From Diadophis punctatus similis (lineage: Eukaryota > Chordata > Lepidosauria > Squamata > Dipsadidae): DNA of 64,000 nucleotides. A program made the translations under genes and the position numbers. Where the stretch lies: NCBI GenBank assembly GCA_023053685.1, contig JALIGW010000005.1, forward strand, positions 35,805,480-35,869,479. The letters run 5' to 3'. Position 1 is the first letter of the stretch. The number at the start of each line of letters is the position of its first letter. The notes below the pieces were generated by a model. The model was given only the letters and a program-made list of their open reading frames with translations. It was not told the DNA's origin and searched no databases. Of the stretch, positions 47,562-59,145 are shown in pieces.

Positions 47562-49112
47562 CATCACAAACAAATGGAAAAGTTATGGAAAAGCTTACTT
47601 TTGAAATAGTTTTAAAGTTTTAATATGTTGGGAATAGGATAATTTTCTGTATTGGTTTAGCACGATTCAAGATCTTTGCTGAACAATTTATAGGATGCTT
47701 TTGCTGTCTTTTCTTCATTTATGCCAACATTTCCTGTACAGAGCAGTATTGCAAAAGATTATCAGGATGACATTCTTGAATATATCCAAATGAAACCATT
47801 TAGAGTTAATATATTTTAAAAGTTCGATCACCCTTGCTATTTTTATCCCATTCTGCTAATAAATGAAGCAATTGCTGGCATTATTATGCTTCTCCATTAT
47901 AACCTATGGACATTTTATTTTTAATTGAATCTGGAAACTGTTCAGATCAAATCAGTTTGCTCTTGAATCTTGAAATCACATTTTTGAATTGAATTATGCC
48001 CTCTTTGAGCCTTGCAAAATCAAATTAGTGCTGATTCTACTGGTCTAATATCCAGGAAAGGACTGAAAGGTTTTTCAAGTTCTTATCTCATCTCATCTTA
48101 TTTGGCAGGTAAAATGTTGCATATATAAATTCTATATAAAGAATATGTCAAGGCCACATACAAGTCTCCTTCTTTACCAGTGTAGGCATTTATGAATAGG
48201 TGAGTGAAACAAGGTCTACATCAGTGTCAGCTGTATTCTTGTTATTCTTTTCTATTAAATTGCATATGAGCTGTTAAAAAGAAAAGAAAATCTACATGCA
48301 TTGTTGTACATATTATTCCTTAATAGAAGCAATTTCAAAGATACCTTTTCTATAAAATGTTGTTTTGAACACGTATCCCAACACAAGAATTCTGGCTTTC
48401 TTTTATTTTACAGAGATTTAATTAAATGCACTTTTTTGTGCTACCTGTAAGCTACCACCTTGCAAAATATTCGCCAATGTTCGTATCTGTGTATGTTTCT
48501 CTGTGTGTATTCTTTTAAGATGAGAATGGGAATTATTAATAGTTGTTGCATATTATGGATGCCATTACATGGTGTTCTTCTTGTTGGTTTTACCATTTCA
48601 TAGTTTAAACCTAATTTGCTATTTATAATTCCACATTACATTTTGATGCACCTGAAGCCTAAATGATTTTAAATCAATTTATATCTTGATTCTAATTCAA
48701 AATTCTGTGTTACTCACATTATTTGGCATTATCTCTCCAAATTACTGCAGCATTAAAACCATGCTTTTTGTAAGCCATAAATGGAAAAGCTTAGCCTGAA
48801 GATCATAAATATGGTTCTGCTCCTCAGTTAATGTGTCTTCCAACCTAGTGGTCCATGGCCATATTCAGCCAACCAAAGCATTGGATACACTTGTCAGAGA
48901 CTGAAGAAGCTACTTGGATAAGTAGTGAAATGTTTCAAACAAACAAACAAAAAATCCAGTTGCCATGATTCAACTTCCAGAAATTCTTAGAGAGCCTGAA
49001 AAGTTGTTGCTGAATTGTAATTTTTAATGTGACGAAATGGGGAATTATTAATAAGGAGTATGTGCAGTTGTCATAAGATTATTACCATACCATTGCTTTA
49101 CATGAATAGTAT
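47562..49112. other. Unique AT-rich sequence
   Basis: Nothing recognised. Confidence 0.45.
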
Positions 49113-49361
49113 TGTGTAGTGGGCTGCAGTAGACAAGAACAGACCAGCATAGATACAACAGCATTTATTGACTCAAACTGGAACTGTCGAACAACAGGCA
49201 AATCCCTGTAATTTATCCTCTGGGCCCACAGGGCCTTAACCAATCATAATACTTGAAAGAGCTCCCCCAAATATGAATGTTCTAAGTTTCCCTCCAAAAC
49301 AGTTGAAGTTAACAGTTGGGGTCATCTAAAGGTTAGTTTCATTTTAGCAGGGCTTAACACA
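49113..49361 (-). mobile_element. Probable solo LTR
   Basis: On the minus strand it reads TGTGTTAAGCCC...CCCACTACACA (TGTG...CACA) with a CAAT-like TGATTGGTTAAGG and AATAAA (plus 49164-49169). Flanks AGTAT and ACTAT match at 4 of 5. No internal region is present. Confidence 0.65.
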
Positions 49362-49385
49362 ACTATGTATATTCAAAGCATAACA

Positions 49386-49470
49386 AGTATTTATTTATTT
49401 ATTTATTTATTTGGTATTCTTATATGCCGCCCAACTCCCGAAGGACTCAGGGCGGCGTACAACAGAGAAA
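49386..49470 (-). mobile_element. LINE/SINE 3' tail with (TTTA)n
   Basis: On the minus strand, CGCCGCCCTGAGTCCTTCGG and GGGCGGCATATAAGAATACC lead into AAATAAATAAATAAATA, a 3' end common in squamate retroposons. Confidence 0.65.
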
Positions 49471-50520
49471 AATACAGAATAACCAATTCATAAATAATAT
49501 TTAAAAACAATATAAAAGTTAAAAAGACTCAATATTTAAAGTAGGATAACTAACTTCCAAACATCAGTAAATAACCTAATAGAAAACAATTTTATGTCTG
49601 CATTTAGTACCCCCAGGTTTCTGCAAGACATTATAGCAAGCCACAATATACCAGGTGTTATGTAATTAATAGGTAATAAGCTGTAATGCTTTCCATATTT
49701 TCACCATAGGGAAGATTTCATTGCATCTCTGTTCCTTGAAAAGTAATGTTCTACTTCCAAGATCAAATCTGAACATTTTGATTTCTGACAAAGTGTGAGA
49801 TAATTATATGAAAGATGGCAGGGAGGGGGGGAAATTCAATCACTACCATGGTAATTGGAATAGGAAAACCAAAATGTGAATCAGAAAGAAATTTCAGTGA
49901 AATTAGAATCACTTGCTTATACATTTGCAAAATATTATGTCTTCTTTAACAATGGGACCTATAGACTTGTCTCTGATGTACTTTCTACTTACAGATTTTG
50001 CCCATGATTATTTGGATAATTTAAGTAAAAGGAATTGAGTATTAAGAATCTGTAGCTTGTAAGACAGCTTCCAATTATGTGTGTGAAACGAAAGGAGTTA
50101 ATTAATAATAAATACCCAGTATTTCTTAGTATGTATCTTCTGAAATCCAGGTAGAAAAATAAATCAAAGATTAGCAGCTCATTTTCTTTATTTTTTTGTC
50201 ACTGGCCTTAATCACTTTATGGATGGTACAGCAACAAAAATATTTATATTCCCAATTAGGAACAGTTGATTAAGGCTTAAAAACAATAATCACTGTTGTG
50301 ATTGCTTCCAGCATCTGTTCCAAGCATGCTTCAAGCTCATAACAAACAAGTGGTTAAGAATCCACAGCCTTTTTCTGTACAGGTCCATTTGCTTTGCGTA
50401 CAGGGAAAGAACACCTCAAGAGTTCAAATAGAGCAGTCTTTGCTTTCTTCTTCTGCCTGTCCTCATTTAAAGCAAGAAAAAAAAATAAAGATAAGAACTT
50501 TTGCATACAATTTGTGATGG
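49471..50520. other. Unique AT-rich sequence
   Basis: Nothing recognised. Confidence 0.45.
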
Positions 50521-50529
50521 GATTCATGT

Positions 50530-50720
50530 TTTATGTATTATGTGGTTTGCACAAACTTACTATAGCATGGCTACTTACCTATATAATCTACCTACTTACC
50601 TACATACCATATCATGTATCTACCTACTGTATATCACCTACTTACTTACCTATTTATATTATCTGTCTGTCTACCTATCCACATCCCTATTACCTATATA
50701 GATTTCTACCTATACTGTAA
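50530..50720. repeat. Imperfect (TACC/CTAC)n tetranucleotide region
   Basis: Degenerate CTACCTAC, TTACCTA and CTGTCTGTCTACC runs cover the interval. Confidence 0.8.
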
Positions 50721-50744
50721 ATCAAGCACTTTAAACTAATAAAG

Positions 50745-50960
50745 ATCTCTCTCTGGGAGGTAGTTGGGCTGAGGGGAAGTGACTCACCCCCGAATTCCCC
50801 AGGTGGGACTAGATTTCACCGTCTTTTGATGATTGGCCCAAAGTCATCCAGCTAGCTTTCCTGGCTAAGGCAGAACTTGAACTCATGGCCTCCCAATTCA
50901 TGGCCCTGAAACTTTACCAATCTCTCTCTCCCTCCCTCCCTCCCTCCCTCCCTCCCTCCC
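50745..50960 (-). mobile_element. SINE-like sequence ending in (CTCC)n
   Basis: GATTGGCCCAAAGTCATCCA and CTAAGGCAGAACTTGAACTC resemble a tRNA/CORE-type SINE on the minus strand. Its 5' end lies next to CTCTCTCTCC and a (CTCC)n tract (about 50925-50960). Confidence 0.5.
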
Positions 50961-51429
50961 CCCTCTCCTTTGAAGGACAGGACAGGCCATTTCATAATCC
51001 TAGATGAGTGAATAGAGTAGTTCTAGTAAAAGAATGTAAACCTATTAGGAACGCTGATGCTGAAAAAGTAGAAGTACTTGTCAGCTTTTATAAGGGTTGA
51101 CTAATGGATAAACTGTTTCTTTATGTCACTAAAAATAATTGAAAAGGGAGGAACCTTTATAACTCCGCTTGTTTAAAAATCTGTTTTCTGCTTGATCCTG
51201 GAACCCATGTGTGCATATTCATCATAGGCATCATGAAGGAGTTTCTCCATTGGTTTTTTTTTTTTTTTTAGGTGTTAAAGCCAGCCAGAGATACTGCAGA
51301 AAATGAAGATATAAGGAAGTATGATTATCAAAAGACACTTGTAGCCTTTACACTGAGAATGAGTATTAAGTAGCTTTTTCCTAAATGGGACAGGAGAGAC
51401 TGTCCTAGCATGAATATATATGACTTGGT
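50961..51429. other. Unique sequence, nothing recognised
   Basis: Only a poly(T) run near 51255-51270 is noteworthy. Confidence 0.4.
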
Positions 51430-52112
51430 TGGTTTCTTGCAGATGTTTCATTACCCAGACTAAACAACAATGTTAGTGCTACAGCACTGTGTAGCACTGA
51501 TTATGATACCAACAGTGGTGGGTTCCTACCAGTGCGGTCCACTCTACAGTACCGGTAGCAGCCAGCAGATGGCGCTATTTGCATACGACAGCTCCGGTGC
51601 TGTCTTCGCCAGTCTGTTGCATGGCACCATCTTTTTCTTTGGGAATTTTTGGGCTGACTTTGCTTTCTGCGTATGCGCATGCATCGCCATGTTTCGGTGC
51701 GCACATGCTCGCTGTGTGTGTGTGCGCCCTCACACAATTTTGCTTCCTGTGCATGCATGGAAGCAAAATCTCATGAGGGGATGCATGTGCGCGTGAGATT
51801 TGGTGATTTTTTGCTTCCGCACATGCACGTAAGCAAAAAAGTGCCAAAATCGTGTGCACTCACGCGTCCCCTCGTGAGATTTTGCTTCCGCGCATGTGCA
51901 GGAAGCAAAATTGTGTGAGGGCGCGTGCAGGCATAGTGAGTACACATGCATCGAAACATGGCAATGCGCACGCAGCGCACCAGTATCGCAAAGAACAAAC
52001 AACCCGCCCCTGGATACCAAGTATGGGTAATGAAAATGTCCTCAAGAAAGCAACCAAGCTCACAAATCAGAAGACCCCTTATTTCAATCCTGAGCTACAG
52101 ATATTATCTTGG
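51430..52112. mobile_element. LINE 3' UTR with inverted segments, split by hAT element
   Basis: Left of the insertion, GTTTCTTGCAGATGTTTCAT and TACCC read inverted. Right of it, GGGTAATGAAAATGTCC and GCAACCAAGCTCAC read forward. This matches a LINE tail I recall as containing a built-in hairpin, and the forward arm matches 11466-11530. Confidence 0.68.
51513..52012. mobile_element. 500-bp hAT-type element
   Basis: Ends CAGTGGTGGGTTCCTACCAG and CAACCCGCCCCTG, with an exact duplication GATACCAA (51505-51512 and 52013-52020). The interior is built of inverted segments (GATTTTGCTTCC..., GGAAGCAAAATC), with purine-pyrimidine-alternating TGCGCATGCATCG-type words. It is the longest of the GGTGGGTT elements apart from 60649. 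Confidence 0.94.
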
Positions 52113-53042
52113 TAACATATTTTTATAACCTTATACTGTATGTCTATATGTTATGCTAACACTTGTCTTTTTTTAACAAGTAAATCTACAGGTAGCTTGA
52201 AATATAGATCCATATAGTAAGATTTCCTTTCTTATTTAAATAACATTTCTGAGGCAAGTAAACAGAAATGGTAATGGAGTGAAAACCCTCTAGGCACTGT
52301 AGTTTTCACATACTAAAGAGAATGTGAACTATTCCATTTAATTTTTCTTTTTAGAAAAGCAGAGGCAGAAAAGCATGCCAGACCCTGGCATGCAGCAAAA
52401 TGAGATCTAAATGGCCTAATTGGTTTGTTGAGAACAACCTGCTTTCTCCTGTAGAATCCTGACCTTAAATAATAGTTTGGAGAGAATTCTGTTTGGCTGA
52501 TCCAATCACTATCATACATTATTCAAGTAGGATTTGCTAGAAGAATTCGGTACATTTTAACTCATACATAAAATCAATTATTGTATTGTATCTTTTAATT
52601 ATTACAGTCTTGAATATTTGAGGACCACAATAATCTCCAAAATCAGTCAGTACCAAGTATGCAATGGTTTCAATCAAAGCTGTATTGCAGCTATTATTTT
52701 TTTAAAAAATTGCTTGTGGGCTTAAACGAGATGTAAGCTTGTCAAAGAATTGGGGATTTTACACAAAGTATGCAATGTGTACTCACTGATTATCTGGATA
52801 TTATTATTATGCTCATTTCATTTTCCCTTTGAATATTTCCCTTTATTTCAACAGCCGAGAAAATAAATTTTACACCTTATACTTATGAATTGATATGAAT
52901 TATGCCTTATGAATATGGATATTGTTCTGCTTTAAGAACTAGAAATATCAGTAAACAAAAATCTAGTTAGAAAAAGACATATTTAAAAGTCCATATGGTA
53001 ACCCTCAGATCTTCTATACACAATAAAAGGTATAGAATTTGG
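52113..53042. other. Unique sequence, nothing recognised
   Basis: No signal is recognised. Confidence 0.45.
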
Positions 53043-53050
53043 TTTCTACT

Positions 53051-53228
53051 CAGCGGTGGGTTGCTCCCGGTTCAGCCCGGTTCGGTGAAGCGGTAGCAGC
53101 AGTGGGAAGCTCCGCCCACCCGCCCAGGACACTCCACCCACCCGCCCGGGACACTTCTGTGCATGCACAGAAGCGGCACACATGTGAGCGCGCGAACCGG
53201 TAGCAACGGGATTTAGAACCCACTACTG
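53051..53228. mobile_element. hAT-type element (CAGCGGTGGGTTGCTCCCGG)
   Basis: Asymmetric ends CAGCGGTGGGTTGCTCCCGG and GGGATTTAGAACCCACTACTG. Flanks TTTCTACT and ATTCTACT match at 7 of 8. The core has CTTCTGTGCATGCACAGAAG and a tandem CCACCCGCCC(A/G)GGACAC. Confidence 0.9.
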
Positions 53229-53236
53229 ATTCTACT

Positions 53237-53710
53237 ATTAGAATTATTTTAGATTTGGTGTGCAGTATTTAGTTCTTGCTGCTCATCTGCAATTTATGGA
53301 CTTACCTTCCTAAAAATGAGAAGACCAGAATGAAGAAATGTGTATGATCAGGACAAAAAACAAACAAACCTTAACTTAATTTCAATTTTATTAAAATGAA
53401 GAAAACTAGTATTTTTATCATTTTTTCTGTCACATTAAAATTTACTATTCAGCAGCTAATTGTGTAGGGCTCCAAACTCCAATTATTTGTAGAACTGCAG
53501 GTGATCTGAGTCTTTTGCAGCCCATAGTTGTCTGATGATATATGGGCTAGCACTTATTTTGCGCACTTAGTGAGATATCCCTTTAAATGCTTTACACTTA
53601 ATGAAATGTCTGATGAAATTCTTTACAGTTGGTGTTATAATAAACACCAATAGGTTTCCAGATTTCCCTAGAGTTTTATACTTTATACATGATCAGCTCT
53701 TATATTGTTA
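53237..53710. other. Unique sequence, nothing recognised
   Basis: No signal is recognised. Confidence 0.45.
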
Positions 53711-53798
53711 GAGGAGGAGGAGGAGGAGGAGGAGGAGGAGGAGGAGGAGGAGGAGGAGGAGGAGGAGGAGGAGGAGGAGGAGGAGGAGGAGGAGGAGA
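53711..53798. repeat. (GAG)n microsatellite
   Basis: About 29 uninterrupted GAG/GGA units. Confidence 0.98.
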
Positions 53799-54628
53799 AT
53801 AGATTTTAAAGAAAAGTTATGATATTTGACAATTATGCCATAGTCTAATATATTTTGGATTGGATTTCTATATTACTTACAGTATCAATGAAGTTCAGCT
53901 CCCATTGCAATCACTGAACATCACAGAAGGTTATTGTGATGATAAATTCTATGACCTTTTGTTAAAATATTTATGGTGTCCAGATTATTGACTAGTGTAT
54001 TTTTTAAAACAGCAGAAAAGAAATTCAAAATATTGCTCTATTGTTCCTTGGAGATTGAAAAGTGCCATCGGAACAAGGAAAACTATAATTGAAATCTTAA
54101 AAAAGCCAGGAAACCTAACAAATGTTGTTGGCTTTTTAATTCTGATCCACATTATACATCTCTTAAAACTGTTATGAGTATAGAGGACAAAGAACATGGT
54201 CACTATTTTGGGGTAGATATCAAACTAATAATGTAATCATTAATCTTCCCTGAGGTATATCTTGTGACATTTCATTTTATGACTAAACGACTTGCCTATA
54301 AAAAATATCCACTTTTGATAAATTCACCATAAATGCTTTCCACACATTTATGGGTTGATACAGTGATATTGTGCCTGACCAGATTACAAACAAATAAGAA
54401 ATAGTCTGCTTAGAAGCAAGAAATATCAAGAATGGTTAACAGTGATCATACTTGATAAAATAATGCAGTGAGCTGAAAAGATTTTCTGTAATGTGTATGA
54501 TCTTGCATTAAAAGTTATACTGTAATTTTAAACAGGATAGTAAAACTTTATGTGCTTTTAAATATAGTTGCTATAAAGACACCTTTTTAAAATTCCTTTA
54601 CCAACACATTTACTGTAAAACAGCTGTT
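53799..54628. other. Unique AT-rich sequence
   Basis: Nothing recognised. Confidence 0.45.
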
Positions 54629-55203
54629 AAAGTAAAAGTAAAGGTTTCCCCTGTACAGATGTGTCTGACTTTAGAGGGCAGTGCTCATCTCTGTTTCCTA
54701 ACTGAGTAAGCCAATGTTGTCCAAAGATGCTTCTATGGTCCATAAGAGCTGCAGTGGTGCAGTGGTTAGAGTGCAGTACTGCAGGCTACTTCTGCTGACT
54801 GCTGGCTGACTGAAATGTGGCAGTTCGAATCTCACCAAACTCAAGATTGACTCAGTCTTCCATCCTTCCAAGGTTGGTAAAATGAGGACCCAGATTGTTG
54901 GGGGCAATATGCTGACTCTGTAAAACCACTTAGAGAGGCTGTAAAGCACTATGAAGCGGTATATAAGTCTAAATGCAATTGCTATTGCTATATGCTGAGA
55001 TGCACAGAACACTGTTACATTTCCACCAAGGTGGTACAGTACCTATTTATCTACTTGCATTTGCATGCGTTTGAACTGCTAGGTTGGCCGGAGCTGGGGC
55101 AAGAAATGTAAGCTCACCTCATCACACAGTACTTAGGTCTCAAACTGCCAACCTTCTGGTTGGCAAGCCCAGAGTCTTAGCCACTAGGCCACTCTGCCCC
55201 TGT
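54629..55203 (-). mobile_element. tRNA-type SINE split by another SINE
   Basis: On the minus strand, the head GGGCAGAGTGGCCTAGTGGC through GGTTGGCAGTTTGAGACC (55203 to about 55000) and the tail AACAGAGATGAGCACTGCCC then GGGGAAACCTTTACTTTT (about 54740 to 54629) belong to one element. A plus-strand SINE (54743-54992) sits between them. Confidence 0.8.
54743..54992 (+). mobile_element. tRNA-derived SINE nested in a second SINE
   Basis: GTGGTGCAGTGGTTAGAGTG (A-box), GTTCGAATCTCACC (B-box), GACCCAGATTGTTGGGGGCA, AAGCGGTATATAAGTCTAAA and a terminal GCTATTGCTAT. Same family as 21772-22004. Confidence 0.88.
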
Positions 55204-55804
55204 TAAAATAGCTATAACTGAACATATATTGCACAGCTGAGCTTAAGAAATTTTAAACAAATAAAGTTAGAGGAAGATTGGACCTGAGCCAGTCTAGAGC
55301 TCTTTTTCAAATTAATTATGCTTGCAATACTCTTCCACATATCTCAAAGGGAGATTTTGTAAGCGTCTTGTCACACAACTCCTCTGTCCTTGTGGTGTTG
55401 GTCAAGCAAAGGATGTTAATTTCCACTGCCTCCTTTACATGAGAGCAGAGCCAAATTATTAATTGCCGGTAAATTCAAGGACTCTGACCTTGAAAAATTG
55501 AATTATCTTCTTTCAGATGTGTTCCCAACTGTCAGCAACCAAGCTACTACTTTTGTTCGGGTGTCCTTTAAACTTAGGGGGGAAAATACAGGTTATATAT
55601 GTTTTCGATAAAAGCCTGTTTTCAGCACTTGTTAGTGGCTCATAGAAACATTGCAAGGCTTCCATGGTTTGTTGGCTGAGGGAAGAAGAAAGCCATCCGC
55701 CATTTTTAATAATAGACAATCCATTTGTAACTATGAATTCTGATTTATATATACATTCAAGCTAAAGACAGACTTAGGAACAGAACTCATTCCTAAAAAA
55801 ATTC
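55204..55804. other. Unique sequence, nothing recognised
   Basis: No signal is recognised. Confidence 0.45.
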
Positions 55805-55994
55805 AATCCTGCTTGTCTTTAAGTTCTTAGCTGTAGCTTTAGCTTTATTTTGCTGTATTTTATGTTTAATAATTCTATTATTACTTTATTTTATAATTTC
55901 ACTATTTCATTGTTATTTTATTATGTTTTATGCCATTTGATATGTTATAACCTTGTGTTACAACAATAAATTTATCTCCTTACTTACATTCATA
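55805..55994 (+). mobile_element. Dispersed repeat, probable LINE 3' end (copy 1)
   Basis: TTCTATTATTACTTTATTTT, TTTCACTATTTCATTGTTAT and TTACAACAATAAATTTATCT match 58971-59145 over about 170 bp. Both end in ACTTACATTC after an AATAAA. No coding part is attached, so the family is unknown. Confidence 0.6.
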
Positions 55995-56560
55995 AATACA
56001 TAGTCTCAGCATCTCAAGTAAATAAAATAGGAAATAATACAACTAAGCACATTTGAATTCATAGTGATGTTGCTGTCACAAAGCGAGACCAGCAACAATA
56101 GAATAGCCTTATTTTCACAAGGAATATTGAATTATCACAAAATAGGAGAGGAATTTGTTTTGTTTTCTTTTAAATCAGTCATGAAATTGTTTTCAGAAAG
56201 CTAAATTGTTTTCATAAATAACTTACATCAGTGGTCAATAGTTAATTTTTACAATAGTATTGTTCTTCTACTTTAATTTTTTTGTTTTGGAATAAAATAG
56301 ATAAAGAAAAAAAGCAAACGCCACCATTATTATGTGTTACATATTATTTTACTGTTATATTGTAAAAGTTTATTGGTTGTTTATTTGGTAACAAGAGATA
56401 TTTTATATTCCTCAAAAATTACAATCTACTACTTAGAACTGATTTATGAAAAGCCATAATAATAAATAAGAAAATAGAAGAATGAGAATGAAAATATTGC
56501 CTAGATGCTGTGTTAGACGAAATGTATAAGAAATGTTAACAAATAATTGGTAAATAATTG
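55995..56560. other. AT-rich, nothing recognised
   Basis: No signal is recognised. Confidence 0.45.
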
Positions 56561-56568
56561 CTATGAGC

Positions 56569-56895
56569 CAGGGGTGGGTTCTAACTTACCTCGCTGCTGG
56601 TTCGCTTCCTCCCACGCTGCGTGGCCACGTCTTGTGGGCGCTCATGTACGGAAAATCCGGAAAATTTTTTTTTAAAAAGAAGCTGAAAACAAGATGGCGA
56701 CCGCATGCACAGTGCCAGAAACTTGGCTTCTGCACATGCTCAGAAGAAAAAAATTTTAAAAAAAATTTAAATTTTTTTAAAGATGGCAGCGTCCATGACA
56801 CTGACTGAACCGGTTCCGTGACATCATTGTGATGTCAACAGCGGGTCGCTACCGGTTCGGGTGAACCGGCCCAAACCGGGAGGAACCCACCTCTG
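56569..56895. mobile_element. hAT-type element (CAGGGGTGGGTTCTAAC)
   Basis: Ends CAGGGGTGGGTTCTAAC and GAGGAACCCACCTCTG, with an exact duplication CTATGAGC (56561-56568 and 56896-56903). It contains CAAGATGGCGA (56690-56700) and GTGACATCATTGTGATGTCA. Confidence 0.95.
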
Positions 56896-56984
56896 CTATG
56901 AGCCTACCTTGTCATAATATAGAACCTGAGGAAAATTATTAAAATACAAATTAAATAATAATTATATTTTAAATAGCAAGAGCA

Positions 56985-57166
56985 CTTAGACTTATATACT
57001 GCTTCACAGCTCTCTCTAAGCGTTTTACAGAGTTAGAATACTGTCCCCAACAATTTGGGTCCTCATTTTACTGATCTTGGAAGGATAGAAGGCTGAGTGA
57101 ACCTTGATCCAGTGAGAATCGAACTGCCGAAATGCTGCCTATCGGCCGTCAGCAGAATTAACCTCT
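56985..57166 (-). mobile_element. tRNA-derived SINE, truncated
   Basis: GCACTTAGACTTATATACTG, CCAACAATTTGGGTCCTCAT and GTGAGAATCGAAC match the minus strand of the 54743 SINE. The tRNA 5' end is incomplete. Confidence 0.8.
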
Positions 57167-58282
57167 TAATTGCATTCTAACAATGGCTCTTATTGATTTT
57201 CTCATATCACGTTCTTACTTAAATTAGTTGGGAAAAGTGAAAGATTCTTTTCTACTTTATCTATACTCTGGAAAAAAATGTAATAGCAAAAGTAAAATAA
57301 GAATATTGAAAGTAATTAATTCCATAAATGAGGAATTTTCATTTCAGTTATTTATTAGCCAAAGGAGTTTCTAAATATTTCTTCATCAGGCAAGCCAAAC
57401 AAAGACAAAGAAGAAGTTGTGTAATAAATACGAATACGCCTGCAAGCCACAGTTTTAAAATATCCAGTCTTATTCCAAACTTGTAGCTGGCAGATTGATT
57501 TTCTTCTATGGGTCACTCTGTCTTGCTTTTAATTGCACAATGTGCCAAAGTTGCCTTGAAATAAAGGGGCATGATGATTCACCCTGTATCTCTGTTGGGC
57601 AATATCTGCCGTATTTGATTACATTTCTCTCCATCATTTCTCCCATAAAAGGTCAGAGACACCATTTCATCCTCAACTGAGAAAAACCCAGCAAGTTAAA
57701 TCACCCTCAGAGCTGTCTATTAGTTGATCACATATTTGTAAAAAATTGTCATTTCCCATTATTGTCGAAGAGATCAGTGCACTCATATCTCGTGCACTGA
57801 GTTATTATGGAGACAAAAGATCTGTAATCTTGGTGCAGAAAAATGAGATTCACTCTCTCCAGTCCAAATTAATGGTCACATCAGAGAAGGTTTCAGGAAG
57901 CATATGGTGGGCAAGTATTCTACGTTTTGAACTGGACTGGGGAAAAACACTGAATATAATGTAAAATTCATGATGTTTGTAGCATCATTGTAACATTTGC
58001 CTCTTTGAGAAAGTATACTTTAGGAACATGAAATATAGTCTAATCAATAATGTTTCTTATAATGCAATATAAAAGATGCTGTTTGGGAATGATTTTTATA
58101 CTTGCTCATAGATGCATCCTTGCTGAAAATAAATATAAAGGCATCTCTGCATTGTCTTTATTTTTAATCATTTCTATGTCCCCCCCAAAAAAACCCATAT
58201 TAAAGTTGACTTTTGTAATGCATGCTCGATAGAGCCATACATGTTTGTGTCTCAGAAGCTTAAACTGGGAAGATAAAGAGGA
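57167..58282. other. Unique sequence; possible conserved noncoding stretch
   Basis: About 57490-57960 is less AT-biased than its surroundings, has no repeat similarity I recognise and holds two moderately long frames (57495-57680, 57746-57964) without known domains. It is the second-best place in the window to test for vertebrate conservation. Confidence 0.35.
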
Positions 58283-58346
58283 TGAAGGAGAAGAAGGAGA
58301 AGGAGAAGGAGAAGGAGAAGGAGAAGGAGAAGGAGAAGGAGAAGGG
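58283..58346. repeat. (GGAGAA)n microsatellite
   Basis: About ten purine hexamers. Confidence 0.96.
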
Positions 58347-58970
58347 ACGGAAGAATATTGTACAAGGTTGATCCATGGACCATGTTATGAAATCTTTATA
58401 CTTGTTGCAAGAAATCTTATTTCTCAAGATTCTAACTTGTTTATTTTTAATCATTTATGGAAGCCATGTTTGATGGCAAGGAGCTGCTGCTTAGGATACA
58501 GCTTTTTGCATGGTATGGTGGCTTACATGGAACTCACTCCCCAAGGGGATATGGGGACTTCCAACCACAATGACCAAAGATTGTGTTAAATAATTTAATG
58601 GTGGAATGTTTGTTTCTTTTTCATATGCTTGGTTTTGTAATCATGACACTTATTGTGCTTAGTTTATAAATTAATTAATTAAATGCTAAGGAATTTATAG
58701 GAAATAGCTAATGGAAAAAGAATCCATGGTTTCTTCAATACCAAATTCAAAAGCTACATTTAAAAAAAAAATCTGCTTCTTCAAGTTCCAACTTTGGTTT
58801 CATAGTCACAGAGAAAATCATTGCTTGCAGAGTTTTAATCCTTGCAGACATAGACACACACAGGGTACAGACACATACATATTTCAAAACCTTTAGCTTT
58901 TGACTATTTTACTACCGTATTAAAAAGCAAAGAGAACAGCAGTCAAGAAATATATTTCAAGCACTAATAA
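58347..58970. other. Unique sequence, nothing recognised
   Basis: No signal is recognised. Confidence 0.45.
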
Positions 58971-59145
58971 AAACTTTTGGCTTAATTTTGCTTTAACCAT
59001 TTTACATCTAATACTTCTATTATTACTTTTTTATACAAATTTCACTATTTTTGTTGCTTTATTGTATTTTAGGGCATCTTATATGTTATGACTTTATATG
59101 TTACAACAATAAACTTATTTACTTACTTACATTCGTAATAACAAT
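58971..59145 (+). mobile_element. Dispersed repeat, probable LINE 3' end (copy 2)
   Basis: Second copy of the 55805 repeat: TTCTATTATTACTTTTTTAT, TTTCACTATTTTTGTTGCTT, TTACAACAATAAACTTATTT and the ACTTACATTC end. Confidence 0.6.

Noticed and set aside
47357..47609. Two near-identical frames on opposite strands
   Set aside because: They arise from a perfect palindrome and carry no protein signal.
57746..57964. 72-codon frame considered as an exon
   Set aside because: I see no splice sites in phase, no known domain and no neighbouring exon. It was kept only as a possible conserved noncoding stretch.
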